The position numbers were made by a program, and so were the translations under genes. Shown one piece after another: positions 1-9,753 of a stretch of DNA of 64,000 nt; positions within the stretch are counted from its first letter, which is position 1, and every line of letters starts with the position of its first letter. This stretch comes from Gimesia sp. (GTDB taxonomy: Bacteria; Planctomycetota; Planctomycetia; Planctomycetales; Planctomycetaceae): assembly GCA_002706765.1 (NCBI GenBank), contig PAJV01000005.1:6462-70461 (forward strand). The letters are read 5' to 3'. The notes beneath the pieces are model-generated. The model was not told the DNA's origin. It made no database searches and saw only the letters and a list, made by a program, of their open reading frames with translations.

Positions 1-1078
1 CTGCCACCGGCTGGTCTGTTCTCTGGCAGGCTTTTTTCAGATTGGCGGCAATAGAACTGTGCGTATCCCAGATCTGGCTGTTGATAAAGAGTTGAATGAA
101 CCGCACCCCTCGCTCGACCAGACGCCGGGCAATCAGGCAGCGTCGGCCATACGATTCGGTCACCGACTGATCGATGCCATACATCTGCTGAGTCTCCTGC
201 GTTTCCTGCGACAGATCCAGGGCATCGGAAGCAGCGACCTGCATCCGGGCCGCCAGTGCATAAGAGGCAAGCCGCGCTTCCAGTTGATGGTGGTGTGCTC
301 GTTTTCGCTGATGAATTCGATCCAGGCGGGTAATCAGATCGCGTTCCAGTTGTGTCACGGCGGAAGGTTGTTCGTAGTCGGGTTTGAGATTGAGTACGGG
401 CGAACCGGTGGCGCGAAAACGGGTGCCCTGATGTTGTGCCGGGAGAAAACCGGCCTGCCAGTTCTCAATCCCGTTCACGGGCAGGCCGCGTGGATCATCC
501 AGCACGACATACGTAGGCAGATTCTGGTTTTCACTTCCCAGTCCGTAAGAAACCCAGGCGCCCAGGGAAGGGTGTCCCGTGAATTCACTGCCCGATTGAA
601 TTTTATAAAGCGCCGGTTCATGGGTTAAATTGGTCGTATACATCGAGCGGATCATGGTGATTTCATCGACCTGCTTTGCCAGGTGAGGCATAATATCCGA
701 AACCCACATCCCCGATTCACCATGCCGGGCAAACTGAAACGGGCTGCGCATGATGGCGCCCGCCTGGGCAGGGAATTCGACTTCACCGGCAATTTTTTGA
801 AAGTAATCCTGACCGTGATGCTTATCCAGGTAAGGCTTGGGATCAAACAGATCCATCTGGCTGGGACCGCCATTCATGAATAGATGGATCACCGATTTGG
901 CACGGGGCCGATGATGAGGACCGAATTTGGGAGTCTCACGAACGGGGTTCTGTTTTTCATCAGCGTACAGATCCTGTTGCAGCAACCAGGTGAGGGCGGC
1001 TCCCTGCAGACCGGTGGAAACCTGCTGGAAAAAGCTGCGTCGAGGCATCTGGCTCTGATCAGAAATTTCAGGGATCAT
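1..1078 (-). CDS. DUF1501 domain protein, 3' end beyond the left edge
   Basis: The minus strand is open from an ATG at 1078 to the window edge, giving at least 359 residues without a stop. The start carries a twin-arginine-like segment (PRRSFFQQ, residues 13-20), followed by a mature region with VIHLFMNGGPSQMDLFDPKP, FARHGESGMWVSDIMPHLA and IRSMYTTNLTHEPA. These are characteristic of the DUF1501 family, alkaline-phosphatase/sulfatase-fold secreted proteins abundant in planctomycetes whose biochemical role is not established. It lies 39 bp downstream of the PSCyt1/DUF1549/DUF1553 gene on the same strand, the usual pairing of these families, so the two are probably co-transcribed. The C-terminal part is missing only because the window ends. 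Confidence 0.9.
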   Translation of the reverse strand, partial: MIPEISDQSQMPRRSFFQQVSTGLQGAALTWLLQQDLYADEKQNPVRETPKFGPHHRPRAKSVIHLFMNGGPSQMDLFDPKPYLDKHHGQDYFQKIAGEVEFPAQAGAIMRSPFQFARHGESGMWVSDIMPHLAKQVDEITMIRSMYTTNLTHEPALYKIQSGSEFTGHPSLGAWVSYGLGSENQNLPTYVVLDDPRGLPVNGIENWQAGFLPAQHQGTRFRATGSPVLNLKPDYEQPSAVTQLERDLITRLDRIHQRKRAHHHQLEARLASYALAARMQVAASDALDLSQETQETQQMYGIDQSVTESYGRRCLIARRLVERGVRFIQLFINSQIWDTHSSIAANLKKACQRTDQPVA

Positions 1079-1117
1079 AGGTCATCTCTTTCTGCTGCAG
1101 TAACATGCTTAACAGAC

Positions 1118-3952
1118 TCAATCGATATATTGAAATTCGGCCAGATTGAAGATCGCGTGACAATAATTGGTCAGCGATTTCCGCGCTGCAGCGTCTGCTC
1201 CGGTTGCGGAATTTGTTTTCATCCATTCCTGCTTCAACGCATGCATTGTTTCCACGCCCAGCGACATTTCTTCCGGAGACGCCTCGCGGCCCAATGCCAG
1301 ACGGTAGATCTGTTTCAACTGATCGGCCGGTCTGTTGCCCGCCTGATTGTGGATTCGGTCAGCAAATTCAGTCGCCAGTCGATGCACCAGTTGATCGTTC
1401 AACATGTGTAAGGCCTGGGTGGCGACCAGCGAATCGCCGCGTCGAATGCAGTTTGGTCCCATCTGCGGGTAGTCAAAATTTTCCAGCAGTGTCGGTATCT
1501 GTGTGCGGCGCTGCAACACATAGATGCTTCTCCGCCAGCCTTGTTCGGAAGCCAGGGAAGTCACCAGTCCATCACGGCGCACGTCCACCGGATCAGCCGG
1601 GCCGTAAGGAGTTTCATCCAGCTGGCCTGACAGGTAGAGCAATGTATCACGGAGCACTTCGCCTTCCATTCTCCTTAAAGGCATCCGCGAGAGCAGGCTG
1701 CCATCCGGGTCTTTTCGCAAAGCCTCATCCGAGACCATTGAAGTCTGCCGATAGGTTTCTGAAGTCACCAGCAGTCGATGCAGGGACTTCAGTCTCCAGC
1801 CCTGTCGTACAAACTCCGTCGCCAGCCAGTCCAGCAGTTCCGGGTGAGAGGGGCGTTCTCCCGCCCGTCCAAAGTTCTCCGGTGTCTTGACAATTCCTCT
1901 GCCAAAATGATGCATCCAGATACGATTGACCATGACCCGCGCAGTCAGGGGATGATCCGGCTGAGTCAACCAGCGGGCAAACGCCAGACGTCGGCCGCCT
2001 TGACTCTCTTTCTGACTGCTCCGGGCAATTACTTCCAGCGGATTTTGGTTACGGGCGAGTACCGCGGGCACACCCGGTTCGACCGGACGTCCGGGTGTGA
2101 GATAATTGCCGCGTTTCAAAATATAACTGGGCGAAGGAGTACCCCTTGACCATAGTGCGCGAATCCGTGGTGCAGGCTGCTTTCTGGCTTGTATCGCCTT
2201 GATCTGTTGCTGTAACTGATCGCATTTCTGTTGATATTGCGGATCGGCTTCCTCTAATGATTTTGCCTGTTTCTCAATCTGCAATTTCCGAGCCTGCTCT
2301 GTCAGTGTTGCAATTTCCTGATTGATCTGTTGCACTTCGGCAGCCAGCTTCCGTTCCCGTTGATGATATTTGTCGCGCTCAGCCTGCGGGAGGTGAGCCA
2401 GGGTTCGCGGCCCCTGCGACTTCAGCCAGTCGTGTTCATCGTAGGCTTCTTTAAAGATCGCAGTCAGGCGATAGTAATCTCGTTGGGGAATCGGATCAAA
2501 CTTATGGGAATGACAGCGGGCACATTTCATGGTTAAACCCAGGACTGCTGAACCCAGGATGTCCATTTCGTCCGCAATCACTTCCAGTCGATCCGGGACA
2601 AAGTTCGTAATGTCCGCAAACGTACGGTCGGGAGCGGTCCGCAGGAAACCTGTTGCGACCAAACAATCATAAACTTCCGGTGTGATCTCGCCCGACTGGT
2701 AATCGACCAGTTCATCGCCGGCGATCTGCTCCATTAAAAAACGGGAGTACGGTTTGTCTTCATTCAGCGCCCGAATGACATAATCACGATAGCGGTACAT
2801 GTGGGGCCGCAGTTTGTCTTCATTCTGTGCCCCTTCAGAATCGGCATAGCCGGCGGCATCCAGCCAGTGTCGTGCCCAGCGTTCGCCATAGCGGCGGGAA
2901 GCGAGCAGGCGATCAACCAGCTTTTCATAAGCACGTGGATCGGTATCATTGAGAAACTGTTCGATTTCCTCAGGCAGCGGAGGCAACCCGGTCAGGTCGA
3001 AATAGAGGCGGCGAATTAACGTTCGTTTGCTGGCAGCTGGTGACAGGCTCAGGCCGTGTTGTTCCAGTCGCTGCAAAATAAATGCATCGATCGGATTCCG
3101 GGCCCGCTCCTGTCCCTTCACTACTGGTGGCGTCGGCTGCCGGGGAGGTTGAAATGACCAGAAATTTCGATCTGCTTCTGTGACCAGTTCTGTTTCCTCA
3201 GTTCGCAGTGATTCCACTTCCGGTAATTTCAGGGCAATCCACTGCGAAAGCAGTTCCCGCTCATTGTCCTGCATCGGTTTGACGCTGGCTGAAACCAGCT
3301 TACGCGGCGGGGGCATTTCGCCTGCGTGAATCCGTTTGATTAACAGGCTGCCCGACGGGTCGCCCGGTTTGATAGCCGGGCCGGACTTGCCTCCTTTCAG
3401 AATCGAAGCTTTGGTTCGCAGATCCAGGCTGGCTTCCTGGCGACGGCCTCCATGACAGGCAACACATCGCAGATGGAGCAGGGGGATAATGTCGTGCTGT
3501 GTGACCGCAGGCGCTGTTTTAACGGTCTCTCGAAAGCGGGCACCGGAATTGAGCCAGTGACGCAACTGCTGGAGTTCCTCCTGACTGAGATGATTTTTCT
3601 CCTCGGGCGGCATTTCTGCTGACTCGATCATCTGAAACAACAGACTGGCATCTGCGTCTCCCGCCTGGATGATTCGTCCCGACTCACTCCCTTTCAGAAT
3701 GCTTTCGGGAGAACTCAGATCCAGGCCCGCTTTCCTGGTTTTGGCATTGTGACAGCCGAGGCACTTCTCCTGGAAAAGCTGCTGGATATTGCTTTCATAG
3801 AAAACAGGTGTTTGCGCAGCAGCTTCTTCGACCTCTGCAGCGAGTGAGGGAATCGCGACGCAGAACAGGACCGCTATCAAACCTGTTCGCTGGAATAACA
3901 GCGTGCAATGTTCTCTGATCGATGCAGGGGGCTTCACAGGCGGAATCTCCAT
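1118..3952 (-). CDS. PSCyt1-PSCyt2(DUF1549)-PSD1(DUF1553) diheme exported protein
   Basis: Large planctomycete-type cytochrome protein of about 944 residues. A hydrophobic signal (GLIAVLFCVAIPSLAAE, about residues 24-40) is followed by two c-type heme sites: CLGCH at about residues 64-68 and CVACHGG about 100 residues later. Each is followed by the GLDLS/SLDLR...ILKGG...G pattern of the PSCyt1 domain. A third CxxCH (CARCHSH) lies in the DUF1549 region, then DUF1553 (WLTQPDHPLTARVMVNRIW) to the C-terminus. Such proteins are presumed periplasmic redox or polymer-processing factors; their substrate is unknown. The ATG at 3952 is preferred because longer versions run into the upstream transporter gene and put extra sequence before the signal peptide. 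It sits between that transporter and the DUF1501 gene in one minus-strand run. Confidence 0.9.
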   Translation of the reverse strand: MEIPPVKPPASIREHCTLLFQRTGLIAVLFCVAIPSLAAEVEEAAAQTPVFYESNIQQLFQEKCLGCHNAKTRKAGLDLSSPESILKGSESGRIIQAGDADASLLFQMIESAEMPPEEKNHLSQEELQQLRHWLNSGARFRETVKTAPAVTQHDIIPLLHLRCVACHGGRRQEASLDLRTKASILKGGKSGPAIKPGDPSGSLLIKRIHAGEMPPPRKLVSASVKPMQDNERELLSQWIALKLPEVESLRTEETELVTEADRNFWSFQPPRQPTPPVVKGQERARNPIDAFILQRLEQHGLSLSPAASKRTLIRRLYFDLTGLPPLPEEIEQFLNDTDPRAYEKLVDRLLASRRYGERWARHWLDAAGYADSEGAQNEDKLRPHMYRYRDYVIRALNEDKPYSRFLMEQIAGDELVDYQSGEITPEVYDCLVATGFLRTAPDRTFADITNFVPDRLEVIADEMDILGSAVLGLTMKCARCHSHKFDPIPQRDYYRLTAIFKEAYDEHDWLKSQGPRTLAHLPQAERDKYHQRERKLAAEVQQINQEIATLTEQARKLQIEKQAKSLEEADPQYQQKCDQLQQQIKAIQARKQPAPRIRALWSRGTPSPSYILKRGNYLTPGRPVEPGVPAVLARNQNPLEVIARSSQKESQGGRRLAFARWLTQPDHPLTARVMVNRIWMHHFGRGIVKTPENFGRAGERPSHPELLDWLATEFVRQGWRLKSLHRLLVTSETYRQTSMVSDEALRKDPDGSLLSRMPLRRMEGEVLRDTLLYLSGQLDETPYGPADPVDVRRDGLVTSLASEQGWRRSIYVLQRRTQIPTLLENFDYPQMGPNCIRRGDSLVATQALHMLNDQLVHRLATEFADRIHNQAGNRPADQLKQIYRLALGREASPEEMSLGVETMHALKQEWMKTNSATGADAAARKSLTNYCHAIFNLAEFQYID

Positions 3953-3990
3953 GATCCAATGAACACGGTATTTGTACAGTACAGTCTGGC

Positions 3991-5470
3991 TCATTGCAGC
4001 GATAAATACAAGTCCCATAACAGCGCCAGTGACAGGCAGCCATAGCAGATCGCGCACAAAATCAAAGCTCCGCGCCGCCAGAGGTGAGGTCGCAACTCTG
4101 GGGGAAGCAGTCTCGTGTTGACAATCAGAATCTGTATCGCAGCGATGGCCAGCACAGGTCCGGCGACAGCTCCCAGGATTTTGAACAGCGACAACGCATG
4201 CCCCCAGTTCACCGCCAGCAGTCCCCAGATCGTGGCCAGAAACAGGAAAAAGTAATAGAGCCGACTGATACTCATTCGGCGACGCGCGCGGACCTGCGGG
4301 CTGGCTACCCAGACGATATCGGTTACTGTGCGGATCAGAACATCGGTGTTACTTAAATGGGTCGACATCAGCACCCAGAACCCATTCAACAGCGCCAGCC
4401 ACCAGAAGCCCGACCAGAGCTGCTCTGCCATGTAACGGGCCTGGAAAGCGCCTGCCGCCAGATGGTCCATATTCGTATTCTCCGGGATGACGGCTGTCGC
4501 CAGGTTGACATTCAAAAACATGCCGACCAGGCAACCCATGCCCCAGAGCCAGATCTGGTCTGCAGAAACATACTTCCACCAGGCACGCCAGTGTTTCAGG
4601 TTCTCATCAGTAACAGGAAAAACCTGACCGGTCGCGGACAACTGGACTTCACTATGACTGAAGGCACTCGAGATCGAGCCAACCCTGCTGCCCATCCCAA
4701 AGCCCTTATCGCGATACCAGTTCGTGATCACCAGGTTTCCAATGCCCCCGGAGCCTGCTGTCGCAGCAAAGGCAGCCAGTAAGAGAATGTCGATATCCGC
4801 AGGGAGTTGGCCAAACTGAAAGAAACCACTTAACGTTTTCAGCCAGTGCTCAAGCGGCACAAAGAGCACATTCACGATGGTCAGAAACGAAAAAATGAAT
4901 GCGATCATCACCCACGAGAAATATTCCAGCATGCGCTCGATGGTCTTGCCGGAAAGCAGAATTCCTACCGTCACCAGGATAACAACATAAGTTAAATAAC
5001 TGAGGTACGTGGCATCACCATCACCGGCGATATGTCCGGCAAACGCAGCAAAGAGTACGGAAGCACAACCGGCTGCCAGTGCGGGAACTCCCAGCTGGGC
5101 AATGGTGGCGAAAATATAACCGCTGGCTGGCCCAGAAGCGGGAACCAGGGCGTAAGCGCATGATGCCCACCAGAATCGGCTCACCCGTATACAGCGTGTA
5201 GCGAATCGCTTCGAGGTTAAACAGCAACTGCAGTACAATCGCGACCGTGGCGATCCACAGGATGTCTAATCCGTATTTGACGGTAATGGTTGGCCCGACC
5301 AGCCACTCGCCTCCCCCGATCGAACCCGCCAGCAGGATTGCACCTGGACCAATCGTGCGAAATAAATTGCGAAGTGTAAAGGGGGGCGGTGCGGGCAGAT
5401 CACCGACTGTCCATGGTGCAAGATTCCCGCTGTGTATCGTCTGTGGCTCTTGCTCTGAATTCATGCTCAT
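3991..5470 (-). pseudogene. NRAMP-like membrane transporter, interrupted by a frameshift
   Basis: Two overlapping minus-strand frames together encode one polytopic membrane protein of about 490 residues. The first part (from about 5470) contains TIGPGAILLAGSIGGGEWLV, continues to LRPGSRFWAS, then goes out of frame. The second frame resumes at SGYIFATIAQLG and runs through many hydrophobic segments to a stop at 3991. The overall pattern resembles planctomycete proteins annotated as NRAMP-family divalent metal transporters, although the DPGN metal motif of true NRAMPs is not visible (GPGA instead). The shift coincides with a tandem 4-bp duplication at 5123-5130; deleting one copy joins WAS directly to GYIF. 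This may be a true inactivating mutation or a sequencing error. An ATG at 5470 or 5464 is the likely start. A sialidase-like gene diverges upstream. Confidence 0.7.
5123..5130. repeat. CTGG tandem duplication at the transporter frameshift
   Basis: CTGGCTGG on the plus strand lies exactly where the reading frame of the NRAMP-like gene changes. Removing one CTGG restores a continuous protein (W-A-S-G-Y-I). The position and the clean repair make this the likely cause of the frameshift. Confidence 0.6.
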
Positions 5471-5618
5471 CACGTATGGCTTTTCTCTGCAGTTCACTCA
5501 AAGTTTGTTACATCACCGCTTGTGACTGTTCTGAAACGACTCGATTCTGCATAATAAATAACGTTATAACAGACGGCATTCTTCAATTCATTGAAAACCC
5601 GGGAAAAGTAAGACTCAT

Positions 5619-8426
5619 ATGAAAATCGCGCTCACTTTTTGCTTCAACCTGTTTCTGATGGTATCGCTGGTCACGGCGTCGGAACCACTCGTTCCCGCTG
5701 ACTGGGATGCGGCACTCGCTGGAGACCAGGTTCTGGAACGGCTGATTCCTGTCACAGGTAAACAGGTGAAAGGGGCTCACGATGCGGAAATGGTGCTGGT
5801 GGAGGATCGTGCTTTTATCGTCGCAGAGGTGAACGATACCCGGGCCGGGGAAAGTGCCGGCTGGCCTGAAATCTACTGTGCCATGTCAATTGTGAATCTC
5901 AAGTCGTTAAAAGTCGAAGCCGTCATTCCCTTCGCACGCAGCAGTCAGAAATTCGAAAATGAAACTCTGCCCGTGGGTGCCTGTTTTGTTCCCCGGATTC
6001 TGACACACGATGAAAATACGCTGCGTTGTTTCTTCGCCAGTGAGCAACCCGGCGCGCGACAGGCACAAACCTGGTATATCGACTTCGATCTATCTTCGCA
6101 TACTTTTGAAAACAAAATCCATAAGCTCAAACTGAAAACAGCTGCCGGTACTTTTGACATGCAGCCACAGTTCTTTCATGCAGATGCCGCTGCCCGTGGA
6201 TTCAGAAAACCGGCCAAAGATTTCGGGCTCTACCTGTTTGATCGCTTCAAGAACTGGGACGGTCAGACTTATATCGCCATTAATAATTTCGCGACAAAAC
6301 AGAATGCGCTCGCCCGCATTAATGATCAGCACGATACCATTGAAGTGCTGGGCCATTATAACGAACCCCAGTCGGCACAACTGAGTGAATCGGCCGTCAA
6401 TCGCCTCCCCGATGGCACCTGGATGGCCATTTGTCGCAACGATGGCGGTAATCGCAATTACTATTTCACCACGAGTCAGAATAGACGTGACTGGACAGAA
6501 GCAACGCCCATCACCGCGGTTCCCAATGGGACCAGTTCAAAACCAACCTTCGACAGATTTGGAGACGTGTATTATCTGGGCTGGCAGGAAGCCACCCGCG
6601 TCGAGGGTGTGAATCGCAGTGTCTTTAATATTGACGTCTCCCGGGACGGAAAGACGTGGCAGCGGAAGTATCGGTTTGAGACACCCCGGTCTTTTCAATA
6701 TCCGGCATTCGCAGAACATGCGGGTGTAATCTGGCTCTGCGTCACTCAGGGAGATGCTTCTCCCAGTCGCAAAGAGCGGATCATGTTTGGCAAACTGGAA
6801 GAGACGGGCGTGTTTGCTTCACAAGCGGGCATGCAGCGAAAGCCAAAACCAGAACCAGTGGTTCCGACTGCCGTCATGCAGCCGGGAGTAGAACTCTTTA
6901 CCGATCGCCAGTATCAGCTTCAGGAAGTCCCCGGATTGTTGAAAGGGCTGAAGTTCCTCAAAACAACCATTGAAGGATACACGGCGGTCTGCAAAGAAGC
7001 CGGGACTCTCTATGCCCTGACTCCCGCCAGACGTCCCGGAGCGGCGAGCCGGGAACTTGATCTGATCCGACAGGGATTTGAAAAAGTTGATCTGCCTGAG
7101 TTTCCGCTCTTTCCAGGTGAGATCAATCGTGTGACGACGTGGCGTAAACAGGTTAAACAAGGGGCGCATTTGCGGTTTCAGAAACTGGTACTGCTTGTAT
7201 TGGGATCAGGCACAAGCGTGGAAGTGACCGAAGCGACTCCCGAATCAAAGTCAGAAAAACAGGCCCAGATTCAGAATATGGAACGGCTCGCGGACCTGGC
7301 CCTGGTTCCTCCCGTAGTCAATACATCCCCCCTTCCGGAATATGACTATGACAAACTTGATTATGGCATGACGATTGGCATCGAACGAACGCCGGGCGGA
7401 CGTCTCTGGGCCTGCTGGGTGGCTGGTGGCGACAGTCCGAAAGCATTCTTTGTTCTGGCTTCCAGTGATGATGACGGCGCGCACTGGTCTAAGCCGCGAG
7501 TGGTGCTCGATTCTCATTCTCCCGATCTACCCATCGATCGCAGCATCCTGGTCGGAAATCTCTGGACCGATCCCCTGGGGCGCTTGTGGCTGATCTTTGA
7601 TCAATCACTGCATATGTTTGACGGGAGAGCCGGTGTCTGGGCGACGATTTGTGAAAATCCCGATGCCGATCAACCAGAATGGTCCCCGCCACGCCGAATC
7701 TGGCATGGTGTCACGTTAAACAAACCAACCGTTCTCGCCAGCGGAGAATGGATGCTGCCCGTTTCATTGGATCAGCGGAGCGGCTTCGGTCCGTTCAAGG
7801 GCTGCTTTCAGGAACTGGATCCCCTGCGTGGTGCCAATGTGTTTGTTTCGACCGATCAGGGAGCCACCTGGCAACGCCGGGGAGCGGCAGTCTTTCCGAA
7901 TCCGGACTGGCACGAACATATGATCGTGGAACGCAACGATGGTTCCCTCTGGATGCTGGCAAGGACCGCGAAAGGCATCATGCAGACCACTTCCACTGAC
8001 GGCGGTCGAACCTGGGCAACGCCTTCTCAGCCGCCGCAAATCCGTCAGCCCAACGCGCGTTTCCATATCCGCCGTCTGGCTTCGGGACGCCTGCTGCTGG
8101 TGAAACATGGAGACCGGATTGATGCCCACCAGGGGCGCGTGCAGTTAAGCGCCTGGCTTTCAGACGATGATGGCCAAACCTGGCAGGGGGGACTGGTCAT
8201 TGATGAGCGAAAAGGGATTTCGTACCCCGACGGGTTTCAGGCTCCGGATGGATCCATTTACATTTCGTATGATCGAAATCGCGCCACGGATGGCGAAATC
8301 TTGCTGGCGAAGTTTACCGAGCAGGATATCCTGGCGAAAAAACTGGTGAGCCCGCAGTCAAAGTTGAAGCAGCTCATCAGTCAAGCAACCCACGCGCAGA
8401 AAAAGGCAAAGCAGAAGCCAGAGTAA
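5619..8426 (+). CDS. Secreted sialidase-like (BNR/Asp-box) protein
   Basis: A 935-residue protein with a signal peptide (FNLFLMVSLVTASEP, residues about 8-22). It carries several Asp-box (SxDxGxTW) motifs: SRDGKTW near residue 340, SSDDDGAHW near 614, STDQGATW near 743, STDGGRTW near 791 and SDDDGQTW near 847. These are the turns of sialidase-type beta-propellers. The motifs fall in two blocks (before about 430 and after about 570), suggesting two propeller modules joined by a linker; the C-terminal block looks most like a canonical exo-sialidase. Family members hydrolyse terminal sialic acid or other sugars outside the cytoplasm; the substrate cannot be read here. The ATG at 5619 directly precedes the signal peptide. 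The gene diverges from the transporter across a 148-bp gap and ends facing a cytochrome gene. Confidence 0.8.
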   Translation: MKIALTFCFNLFLMVSLVTASEPLVPADWDAALAGDQVLERLIPVTGKQVKGAHDAEMVLVEDRAFIVAEVNDTRAGESAGWPEIYCAMSIVNLKSLKVEAVIPFARSSQKFENETLPVGACFVPRILTHDENTLRCFFASEQPGARQAQTWYIDFDLSSHTFENKIHKLKLKTAAGTFDMQPQFFHADAAARGFRKPAKDFGLYLFDRFKNWDGQTYIAINNFATKQNALARINDQHDTIEVLGHYNEPQSAQLSESAVNRLPDGTWMAICRNDGGNRNYYFTTSQNRRDWTEATPITAVPNGTSSKPTFDRFGDVYYLGWQEATRVEGVNRSVFNIDVSRDGKTWQRKYRFETPRSFQYPAFAEHAGVIWLCVTQGDASPSRKERIMFGKLEETGVFASQAGMQRKPKPEPVVPTAVMQPGVELFTDRQYQLQEVPGLLKGLKFLKTTIEGYTAVCKEAGTLYALTPARRPGAASRELDLIRQGFEKVDLPEFPLFPGEINRVTTWRKQVKQGAHLRFQKLVLLVLGSGTSVEVTEATPESKSEKQAQIQNMERLADLALVPPVVNTSPLPEYDYDKLDYGMTIGIERTPGGRLWACWVAGGDSPKAFFVLASSDDDGAHWSKPRVVLDSHSPDLPIDRSILVGNLWTDPLGRLWLIFDQSLHMFDGRAGVWATICENPDADQPEWSPPRRIWHGVTLNKPTVLASGEWMLPVSLDQRSGFGPFKGCFQELDPLRGANVFVSTDQGATWQRRGAAVFPNPDWHEHMIVERNDGSLWMLARTAKGIMQTTSTDGGRTWATPSQPPQIRQPNARFHIRRLASGRLLLVKHGDRIDAHQGRVQLSAWLSDDDGQTWQGGLVIDERKGISYPDGFQAPDGSIYISYDRNRATDGEILLAKFTEQDILAKKLVSPQSKLKQLISQATHAQKKAKQKPE

Positions 8427-8480
8427 ACCAACTGCATCGGAAGATTCAGTCGGCATTAAATATGTCGTTCCCTGAAATTA

Positions 8481-8512
8481 CCGCCTGCTGCCCGGTGAAG
8501 GCAGACAGGCGG
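8481..8512. terminator. Strong stem-loop between convergent genes
   Basis: CCGCCTGCTGCC pairs with GGCAGACAGGCGG around a CGGTGAA loop, giving 12 base pairs with one bulged base. It lies between the ends of the sialidase-like gene (8426) and the cytochrome gene (8542), so it could serve both strands. No uridine tract follows, so intrinsic termination is uncertain. Confidence 0.45.
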
Positions 8513-8541
8513 CAGTCAGTGATCCGGGACCGGTCTGGAGA

Positions 8542-9021
8542 TCAGGGTTTTAACTGATGTTCGCCGTCCGCAAACTGCTGATGGCAGGCATTACAGTTTT
8601 TCAGCATGGATTGATAGTGCATCTGAGCTGCTTTAAAATCTTTTGCTTTCGCGGCTTGATAAAGCTGACCACCTGCTTTGCGTACTTCGATACTGTGGGC
8701 GTCCCACGCTTTGCGGTTCTCTTCGGGTTTATGCAGAAGCAGCAGGTTGCCCCCTTCTGCGAGAATCAGCGAGTCCGCTTTGATCGATTTCCAGGCATTT
8801 CTATCAGCAGGTTCTGATGCCATTGCCTGCTTGAGCCGTTTGTAAGTCGGTTGGAAAACGTATTCCATAAATTCATGCATATCCGGCTCGACCGGTTCGC
8901 CAACGGCGGTCTTTTCGTTCTCTGGTTCTGCCAGAACAGTCGAAGATGAATCGAGTGTCAGCATGAGACCGACAAACAGTATGAAACAGAGTGAAAACAG
9001 GGTTTTACCATACAGGTTCAT
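8542..9021 (-). CDS. Small secreted cytochrome c'-like heme protein
   Basis: 159 residues with a signal peptide (residues about 8-32, ending in a VLA-like cleavage site). A single heme-binding CNACH motif lies near the C-terminus (about residue 147). A mostly helical body followed by a C-terminal CxxCH is the layout of class II cytochromes (cytochrome c' and c-556). Such proteins carry electrons or bind small gases in the periplasm; the partner is not evident. The start is supported by AAGGAA about 8 bp upstream of the ATG. It converges with the sialidase-like gene, and a small hypothetical gene lies upstream on the same strand. Confidence 0.8.
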   Translation of the reverse strand: MNLYGKTLFSLCFILFVGLMLTLDSSSTVLAEPENEKTAVGEPVEPDMHEFMEYVFQPTYKRLKQAMASEPADRNAWKSIKADSLILAEGGNLLLLHKPEENRKAWDAHSIEVRKAGGQLYQAAKAKDFKAAQMHYQSMLKNCNACHQQFADGEHQLKP

Positions 9022-9099
9022 TGTGAGATTTCCTTAAAAGAATCAATATCAGTTAGATCTATGTGAAAATTAAAAAGGTTCAGTTGGGTTCTGTCAGGC

Positions 9100-9513
9100 T
9101 TAAATCAGCAGAATCTGAAGACACAGATAAATCGGTGTACTTTGACCATGGGATGCAATGCTTCCGAAACCAGATCGCTGCAGGAAGTGCTGATTCCGGA
9201 GTGTCATAATTTCCGAATCAACTGTTTCAAAGTCATTCTGCCTCTTCAGAAGCAGGAAGTAAAAACTGGTTTCCTGATAACCGCTATGGAGAAAGGAACG
9301 GTCGTTCTCTTCCAGAACCATGCCGGGGAAGATGGTATGTGAGTGCCAGTCTGAAGGCAGGGGCAGATTTTGGAAAGGGGGATGAAAGCACTTCAGGTGC
9401 TGGAACAGCTGTTGTCCCTGCAGACTGTCATGGCTATGGCTCCAGCGCACAGGAAGACAGACTGCAATCAGGATGAGCGGGAATATCAGGAGTCTGTATA
9501 AATGATGCCGCAT
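9100..9513 (-). CDS. Hypothetical small exported protein
   Basis: A 137-residue open frame whose N-terminus (residues 1-22) is a good signal peptide or membrane anchor with a positively charged start and hydrophobic core (LLIFPLILIAVCLPV). The rest is rich in His, Phe and Gln, with no recognisable domain. It sits 78 bp upstream of the cytochrome c'-like gene on the same strand and could be co-transcribed with it. The Shine-Dalgarno sequence is weak (GGAAAA about 5 bp before the ATG). I do not recognise the family, and it may not be expressed. Confidence 0.45.
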   Translation of the reverse strand: MRHHLYRLLIFPLILIAVCLPVRWSHSHDSLQGQQLFQHLKCFHPPFQNLPLPSDWHSHTIFPGMVLEENDRSFLHSGYQETSFYFLLLKRQNDFETVDSEIMTLRNQHFLQRSGFGSIASHGQSTPIYLCLQILLI

Positions 9514-9753
9514 TCAGTTTTCCGGAGCAGGTGATCACCGGGGAGAATTCGTGTTAAAGAAACAGAGGATTGATTGTAATGTCTTTAATGCGACTCAGCA
9601 ATCCAGGGGAACGGTCCCTCTAAAATGAACCGGGACAGGGCCGTTTCAAAATCCCTGCAAGAAAGAATCGTGTATTTTGATTTGAAAAATGTTATAATTG
9701 CATTTGTTGTGTCTTACTGAATATTAACTGTCTAAGCAGCAGGAGAAACGGTG

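Noticed and set aside
5021-5238. Programmed ribosomal frameshift in the transporter gene
   Set aside because: There is no slippery heptamer or downstream pseudoknot at the junction; a 4-bp duplication explains the shift simply.
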